From Gammaproteobacteria bacterium (lineage in GTDB: Bacteria; Pseudomonadota; Gammaproteobacteria; Eutrophobiales; Eutrophobiaceae): a DNA stretch of 19,493 bases. Below are positions 14,904-19,493 of the stretch, piece by piece. Every line of letters starts with the position of its first letter. The first letter of the stretch is position 1. Made by a program: the position numbers and the translations under genes. A model generated the notes under the pieces. That model searched no databases and had not been told where the DNA came from. It saw only the letters and a list, made by a program, of their open reading frames with translations. The stretch covers positions 1 to 19,493 of the forward strand of contig JABHFC010000004.1 in NCBI GenBank assembly GCA_018676275.1, read 5' to 3'.

Positions 14904-15329
14904 TTACCGGCCTTCGATTTGACCATTGGGTTTCAATAAAAGTATTGCTTCTATAATCTCTGAGTTTGCAGCAGGAAAATCTCTCTGTGAAAGTGATGAT
15001 GTCGAGACCCATTCCGTTAGCTGCCCTTCCTTGCCATAAATCTCTCCATGCCAGTCAGTAACGGACCAGACATCCAGTTTAACTTTTTGCTGCGGGTAAT
15101 CGTGTTTGATAATAATCAGTGGACTACAACTATCGACGCTAAGATTCAGTTCCTCATATAATTCTCTTTTCAAAGCTGTCACTACGTTTTCATTGTCCCG
15201 ACATTTGCCACCGGGAAATTCCCATAACCCTCCCTGATGTACATTATCTGGGCGCTTCGAAATTAACACCTTGTTTTCTGATTGCCTGAAGACTACCCCA
15301 ACTGCTATATGTAACCGGTCTTCAGACAT
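14904..15329 (-). CDS. mutT: MutT-type Nudix hydrolase (8-oxo-dGTP diphosphatase)
   Basis: MutT sanitises the nucleotide pool by hydrolysing 8-oxo-dGTP to its monophosphate, preventing A-to-C transversions. The 141 residues contain the Nudix box at 41-63: G41, E47, R55-E56 and E59-E60, the expected metal-binding set. The usual glycine near the end of the box is asparagine (N62), a mild variation. GLWEFPGGK at 34-42 and RDFPAANSEII at 116-126 are typical of MutT. The protein lacks the thiamine-phosphate-synthase-like C-terminal domain that is fused to MutT in some pseudomonads. It lies 29 nt downstream of argJ and is probably the last gene of a secA-argJ-mutT unit. Confidence 0.9.
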   Translation of the reverse strand: MSEDRLHIAVGVVFRQSENKVLISKRPDNVHQGGLWEFPGGKCRDNENVVTALKRELYEELNLSVDSCSPLIIIKHDYPQQKVKLDVWSVTDWHGEIYGKEGQLTEWVSTSSLSQRDFPAANSEIIEAILLLKPNGQIEGR

Positions 15330-15358
15330 TGTCTAAGCTAACTAAACCTGATGCTTTA

Positions 15359-16576
15359 TCAACTACGATATTCAGCATTTATTTTGATGTAATCATGGGA
15401 TAGATCGCAGGTCCATACTGTTTCACTACATTGTCCTTGTCCTAAATCGATTCGAATCACGATTTCTTCTCTGGACATCACATCTTGCCCTGCCTTTTCG
15501 GTATAGCTTTCAGCCTTCTCTCCATTTTCAACTATGCAAACTTCATCCAGGTAAATTGAAATTTTTTCCGCATCAATTTGCGCGGCCCGCGAGCGACCAA
15601 CTGCAGCAATGATGCGTCCCCAATTTGGGTCTGAGGCAAACAAAGCAGTTTTCACCAGAGGTGAAGTAGCAATATCATAGGCAATATCCTGACAAAGAAC
15701 AGCTGAGCTTCCACCCTGAACGATAACGCTAACAAATTTTGTCGCACCTTCCCCATCACGAATGATCATTTGCGCCAGTTCCATACAGACACTATCAATT
15801 TCATTCTGTAAATAGATTAACAATGGATCATTTTCGTTTTCTATTTTGATCTCACTTTTACCTGTAGCTATCAACAAACAGGCATCATTGGTCGATGTAT
15901 CGCCATCAACACATATTCTGTTAAACGAACGTTCAACGGCCTTATTCAAAACTTTGTTAAGGAGATTTGAATCGACCCCGGCATCCGTAGCTATGTATGC
16001 CAGCATCGTAGCCATATCAGGTCGTATCATTCCTGAGCCTTTTGCAATACCGGTGATTTGAACTGCTTTATTTCCCAGTAGTATTGATTTCGAAACACCT
16101 TTGGCTACAGTATCCGTAGTCCTAATTGCATGGGCACTCGCCAACCAATTGTTATCGCTTAATGTTGCCTGCAGTATGGGAAAGGATTCTTTGATATTTT
16201 CCATCGGCAGGTACTCACCAATTACTCCAGTGGAAAACGGTAATACCTGATCAGGCTGACACCCTAATTGCGTGGCCAGCAACTGACAACATAACAATGC
16301 GTCGTTGTGACCGCGATCACCGGTTCCAGCATTTGCATTTCCTGCATTAATTAAACAATAAAGGGGAGTGTTTTGACTTAAATGCTTCTTTGCTACAACG
16401 ACTGGAGCTGCGCAAAATGCATTTTTTGTAAAGACAGCAGCGCAGGAACTATTTTCACTGATTTCAATCAGTGAAATATCGTCTCTATTATTATCGTAAA
16501 TTGATGCATTACATGTTGCCAGACGCACCCCGGCAACTGCTGATAACTCGACAGGTTCTTTTAGTGAGACTGGCAA
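15359..16576 (-). CDS. argJ: Glutamate N-acetyltransferase / ornithine acetyltransferase ArgJ
   Basis: ArgJ transfers the acetyl group from N-acetylornithine to glutamate, recycling it in arginine synthesis; bifunctional forms also use acetyl-CoA. The 405 residues include the self-cleavage site A189-T190 in DMATMLA, which yields alpha and beta chains with T190 as the nucleophile, and the oxyanion-hole T116-G117 in FSTGVIGE. INAGNANAGTGDRG at about 76-89 and a C-terminal region with DPNWGRIIAAVGRS at about 315-328 are family signatures. The start is TTG. No in-frame ATG exists between it and an upstream stop, and the residues from PVSLKEP onward match the normal N-terminus, so TTG is well supported even without a clear ribosome binding site. 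ArgJ is inserted between secA and mutT relative to E. coli, as in pseudomonads. Confidence 0.95.
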   Translation of the reverse strand: MPVSLKEPVELSAVAGVRLATCNASIYDNNRDDISLIEISENSSCAAVFTKNAFCAAPVVVAKKHLSQNTPLYCLINAGNANAGTGDRGHNDALLCCQLLATQLGCQPDQVLPFSTGVIGEYLPMENIKESFPILQATLSDNNWLASAHAIRTTDTVAKGVSKSILLGNKAVQITGIAKGSGMIRPDMATMLAYIATDAGVDSNLLNKVLNKAVERSFNRICVDGDTSTNDACLLIATGKSEIKIENENDPLLIYLQNEIDSVCMELAQMIIRDGEGATKFVSVIVQGGSSAVLCQDIAYDIATSPLVKTALFASDPNWGRIIAAVGRSRAAQIDAEKISIYLDEVCIVENGEKAESYTEKAGQDVMSREEIVIRIDLGQGQCSETVWTCDLSHDYIKINAEYRS

Positions 16577-16599
16577 GGTAAGAAAGATTCCATCAATAC

Positions 16600-16622
16600 A
16601 CCGAATCTAGTAAGCATTCGGT
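16600..16622 (-). promoter_or_regulatory. Hairpin in the secA-argJ gap
   Basis: ACCGAAT and ATTCGGT (16600-16606 with 16616-16622) form a perfect 7-bp stem with a 9-nt loop, within the 61 nt between secA and argJ. On the minus strand there is no U-run after it, so it is not a standard terminator for secA. On the plus strand it is followed by TTTT. It may be an mRNA processing or stabilising stem. Confidence 0.35.
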
Positions 16623-16637
16623 TTTAGAGTCACAATT

Positions 16638-19337
16638 TTAGTCAAGTTTGCCATGACATTGCTTATACTTCTTACCTGAACCACATGGGCAAGGTTCGTT
16701 GCGTCCCACTTTTCTTTCTTCCCGAACATAAGGAGTTTTGTCTGCTTCTGCAGGTTCTCCCGTTTCTCCTGTGAGTGCATTGGGCGCAGAGGGGTGGTTA
16801 AAATTCATTTTTTGTTCGGCTGCCCGGTTTTCAACTGCTTCAACATCCTGTTCCGTCCGAATTTGCACCTTGGCAAGTATACCGATAACTTCCTGTTTTA
16901 TGTTATCCAGCATCTCTTCAAACATCGCAAAAGCTTCACGTTTGTATTCTTGCTCCGGTTTCTTTGCAGCAAAACTTCTCAAACCAATTCCCTGACGCAG
17001 GTGATCCATAGCAACTAAATGTTCTTTCCAGTGCCTATCCAGAACATCCATCATAAAATCGCGTTCAATTCTTCGCATTAATTCAGAAGATATAATTTTT
17101 TCTCTGTCTGTTGTTACCTGCTGGATATGCTCAAGGATTTTCTCACGCAAACTCTCTTCGTTAAGTGAATCATCTTCTTCTAACCAAAGATTTATATCAA
17201 CAGAAGTTCCGAATTCATGGTCCAGTGCATCTGTAAGACCATGTATCTCCCACATTTCATCGAGACTTCCTGCGGGAATGTAACTGCTCACTAATCCATT
17301 AACAATATCTTCTCGCATGATCTGTATATCAGTCTCGATATCATCCGCTTCAAGTAACTCATTGCGCCATTCATAAATTACTTTTCGTTGATCATTTGCC
17401 ACATCATCGTACTGAAGCAAATGTTTACGCATATCAAAGTTATGTGCTTCAACTTTTCTTTGTGCGTTTTCTATCGCCTTGGTAACAAGACCTGATTCAA
17501 TCGCCTCACCTTCCTCCATACCCAGTTTTTGCATAATACTGGCAACTTTGTCGGAAGCGAATATACGCATTAGATTGTCTTCCAGTGACAGGTAAAACCG
17601 ACTGGAACCCGGATCACCCTGACGTCCGGCACGCCCTCTTAGTTGGTTATCGATACGTCGAGATTCATGTCTTTCGGTACCTATAATACGCAAGCCACCA
17701 TTATCAAGAACCTGTTGATGACTTTCCTGCCAGTCAGATGTGATTTTTTCAATGACCTTTTCATCCGGGTTTTCCAGCTTTTTAATTTCTGCTTCGTAAT
17801 TACCACCCAATACAATGTCAGTACCACGCCCGGCCATATTAGTTGCAATGGTAATCGTGCCCGTGGTTCCGGCCTGGGCAATAATCCCGGCTTCCTTTTC
17901 GTGGAACTTGGCATTTAATACCTGATGCTTGATTTTTTCTTTTTGCAGCAAGTTAGACAAATATTCAGACACCTCAATAGAAGCCGTGCCCACCAGTACC
18001 GGTTGCCCTTTATCTACACAGTCCCTTATATCTTCAATAATTGCCGCAAATTTTTCTTTCGCTGTCAGAAAAATCATGTCCGCCTGATCATCTCTGATCA
18101 TTTTCATATGTGTAGGTACAACCACAACTTCAAGTCCGTATATCTGTTGGAATTCGAAAGCTTCAGTATCAGCTGTTCCTGTCATACCAGAGAGCTTGTT
18201 ATAAATACGAAAATAATTCTGGTAGGTAATCGTCGCCAGAGTTTGATTTTCGTTTTGTATAGGTACACCTTCCTTAGCTTCTATAGACTGATGCAAGCCA
18301 TCCGACCAACGCCTCCCTGGCATGGTACGACCGGTAAATTCATCAACGATTACAACTTCATTATCTTTGACGATGTAGTCCACATCTTTTTGAAACAGAT
18401 TATGCGCACGTAATGCAGCATTCAAATGATGCAACACAGGAATATTAACCGGATCGTAAAGACTTTGGCCTTCAGAAATTATTCCCGCAGAAAGAAACAA
18501 GTGTTCCACTGTTTCATGACCATCCTCCGTCAAATAGGCCTGTTTTGATTTCTCATCAAGGCTGTAGTCGCCAGGTCCATCCTCAATTAATTGTACGACC
18601 AGTTTCGGTACAATTTTGTTAATAGACACATACAGATCGGAACGATCGTCTACTGAACCGGAAATTATCAAAGGTGTTCTGGCTTCATCAATAAGAATTG
18701 AATCCACCTCATCGACAATACCGTAATTCAATTCACGTTGAACCTGTTCGTCCTTATTAAACTTCATATTATCCCGTAGATAATCGAAACCAAATTCATT
18801 ATTGGTACCGTAGGTTATATCTGCGGCGTAAGCGCTTTTCCTTTCATCATTATCCAGGCCACTGGTGATCACTCCTGTTGTCATCCCTAAAAATGAATAC
18901 AGGGCCCCCATCCATTCAGAGTCTCGTACCGCCAGGTAATCATTCACGGTGATAACGTGCACACCTTTACCTGTCAGAGCATTTAGGTAAGCAGGCATGG
19001 TTGCGACCAGGGTTTTACCTTCACCGGTACGCATTTCTGCAATGTTTCCGTTATTTAGTACCATGCCACCAATCAACTGCACATCGAAGTGTCGCATACC
19101 CAAACTGCGTTTCGCAGCCTCGCGCACAAGAGCAAAAGCTTCAGGCAATATCTCTTCCAGTGATTCACCGTCAGCAACCCTCTTTTTCAGCTTGTCGGTT
19201 TCAACCGGGAAGTCTGCATCAGTCAGCTTTTCCATAGCTGGTTCAAGCGCATTAATCTTAACAACCGTTTTGCCTGAACGTTTTATGACGCGTTCATTTC
19301 TGCTGCCAAATATTGAAGTAAAAACTTTTCTTAACAT
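16638..19337 (-). CDS. secA: Preprotein translocase ATPase SecA
   Basis: SecA is the motor that pushes unfolded preproteins through SecYEG. The 899 residues are near the E. coli length of 901. NBD1 carries Walker A MRTGEGKT at 102-109, TYGTNNEFGFDYLRDNM at about 175-191 and DEVDSILIDEARTPL at about 209-223. The preprotein cross-linking domain follows (about 225-375), then NBD2 with GRGTDIVLGGN and RGRAGRQGDPGSSRF, then the helical scaffold and wing. The C-terminal tail ends in a zinc site, C883, C885, C894 and H895 (CPCGSGKKYKQCH), which binds SecB and ribosomes. The ATG is preceded by GAGTG at a usable distance. No secM-like leader peptide is visible in the 156 bases upstream to the window edge. 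Confidence 0.98.
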   Translation of the reverse strand: MLRKVFTSIFGSRNERVIKRSGKTVVKINALEPAMEKLTDADFPVETDKLKKRVADGESLEEILPEAFALVREAAKRSLGMRHFDVQLIGGMVLNNGNIAEMRTGEGKTLVATMPAYLNALTGKGVHVITVNDYLAVRDSEWMGALYSFLGMTTGVITSGLDNDERKSAYAADITYGTNNEFGFDYLRDNMKFNKDEQVQRELNYGIVDEVDSILIDEARTPLIISGSVDDRSDLYVSINKIVPKLVVQLIEDGPGDYSLDEKSKQAYLTEDGHETVEHLFLSAGIISEGQSLYDPVNIPVLHHLNAALRAHNLFQKDVDYIVKDNEVVIVDEFTGRTMPGRRWSDGLHQSIEAKEGVPIQNENQTLATITYQNYFRIYNKLSGMTGTADTEAFEFQQIYGLEVVVVPTHMKMIRDDQADMIFLTAKEKFAAIIEDIRDCVDKGQPVLVGTASIEVSEYLSNLLQKEKIKHQVLNAKFHEKEAGIIAQAGTTGTITIATNMAGRGTDIVLGGNYEAEIKKLENPDEKVIEKITSDWQESHQQVLDNGGLRIIGTERHESRRIDNQLRGRAGRQGDPGSSRFYLSLEDNLMRIFASDKVASIMQKLGMEEGEAIESGLVTKAIENAQRKVEAHNFDMRKHLLQYDDVANDQRKVIYEWRNELLEADDIETDIQIMREDIVNGLVSSYIPAGSLDEMWEIHGLTDALDHEFGTSVDINLWLEEDDSLNEESLREKILEHIQQVTTDREKIISSELMRRIERDFMMDVLDRHWKEHLVAMDHLRQGIGLRSFAAKKPEQEYKREAFAMFEEMLDNIKQEVIGILAKVQIRTEQDVEAVENRAAEQKMNFNHPSAPNALTGETGEPAEADKTPYVREERKVGRNEPCPCGSGKKYKQCHGKLD

Positions 19338-19493
19338 GATTCACTCATTTTTATACAAGAGAGTACTTAAAAACTGGTTTTAGATAATAATATACGAAAG
19401 CTAGATATAGGAGCGTCTTTGATACTTGATAGTTCCCATAGATAAGCCATTGTTTTAGTTAGAGATAATATATATCAGGGTTCAATTCTCAAC
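19338..19493. other. AT-rich region upstream of secA, to the window edge
   Basis: These 156 bases hold no gene I can support. They should carry the secA promoter and leader on the minus strand, but the AT-rich sequence gives several poor -10 candidates and no clear -35. I saw no SecM-like arrest peptide or strong hairpin. Confidence 0.4.

Noticed and set aside
16571..16600. Frameshift at the argJ 5' end, because an ATG lies just upstream in another frame
   Set aside because: That ATG frame ends after 10 codons, and the TTG start already gives the full normal N-terminus.
17925..18413. 162-residue plus-strand open frame inside secA
   Set aside because: It is antisense to an intact, strongly conserved secA region, with a Phe/His/Cys-rich composition typical of shadow frames.
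15359..19337. argJ between secA and mutT as a novel arrangement
   Set aside because: A secA-argJ-mutT order is already known in pseudomonads, so it is not unusual for gammaproteobacteria.
18997..19383. 128-residue plus-strand frame antisense to the secA 5' end
   Set aside because: Low-complexity shadow translation; the opposite strand encodes the SecA Walker A region.

Overview
The window is a stretch of gammaproteobacterial chromosome made almost entirely of housekeeping genes, at low-to-middle G+C judged by eye. The assignment rests on recognisable proteins (BamD, ZapD, YacG, PilD with its zinc site, SecA with its C-terminal zinc tail) and on gene order. The order bamD-rluD-pgeF-(gdh)-clpB matches one Escherichia coli block. 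The order pilB-pilC-(pilD)-coaE-zapD-yacG-mutT-(argJ)-secA matches a second E. coli block (hofB-hofC...coaE-zapD-yacG-mutT-secA). I cannot name a genus.

Layout from left to right. Positions 1-378 hold the N-terminus of a membrane acyltransferase (minus strand, cut by the window edge), divergent from nadE (glutamine-dependent NAD+ synthetase, plus). nadE converges on bamD (outer-membrane assembly lipoprotein, minus). Between bamD and the divergent rluD lies a palindromic, MITE-like element of about 213 bp, the only clearly non-housekeeping structure in the window. rluD and pgeF overlap by 4 nt. A glutamate dehydrogenase gene follows, then clpB behind a convincing sigma-32 heat-shock promoter.

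From 9318 to 14889 there is a tight plus-strand run: pilB, pilC and pilD (type IV pilus assembly ATPase, platform protein, prepilin peptidase), coaE (last step of coenzyme A synthesis), zapD (FtsZ-ring bundling) and yacG (small zinc protein, gyrase inhibitor). ATGA overlaps at pilD/coaE and zapD/yacG indicate translational coupling. This run converges on a minus-strand set transcribed in the order secA, argJ, mutT, covering preprotein translocation, arginine synthesis and a Nudix hydrolase.

No tRNA, rRNA, CRISPR array, prophage, transposase or defence gene was found. No gap between genes exceeds 300 bases. I did not find a previously undescribed multi-gene system. The points most worth following are the bamD-rluD palindromic element, the odd pilD leader (TTG start, hairpin, direct repeats, tiny overlapping ORF), the eroded cysteine motif of PilB, and the junction of two conserved blocks with gdh inserted in one of them.
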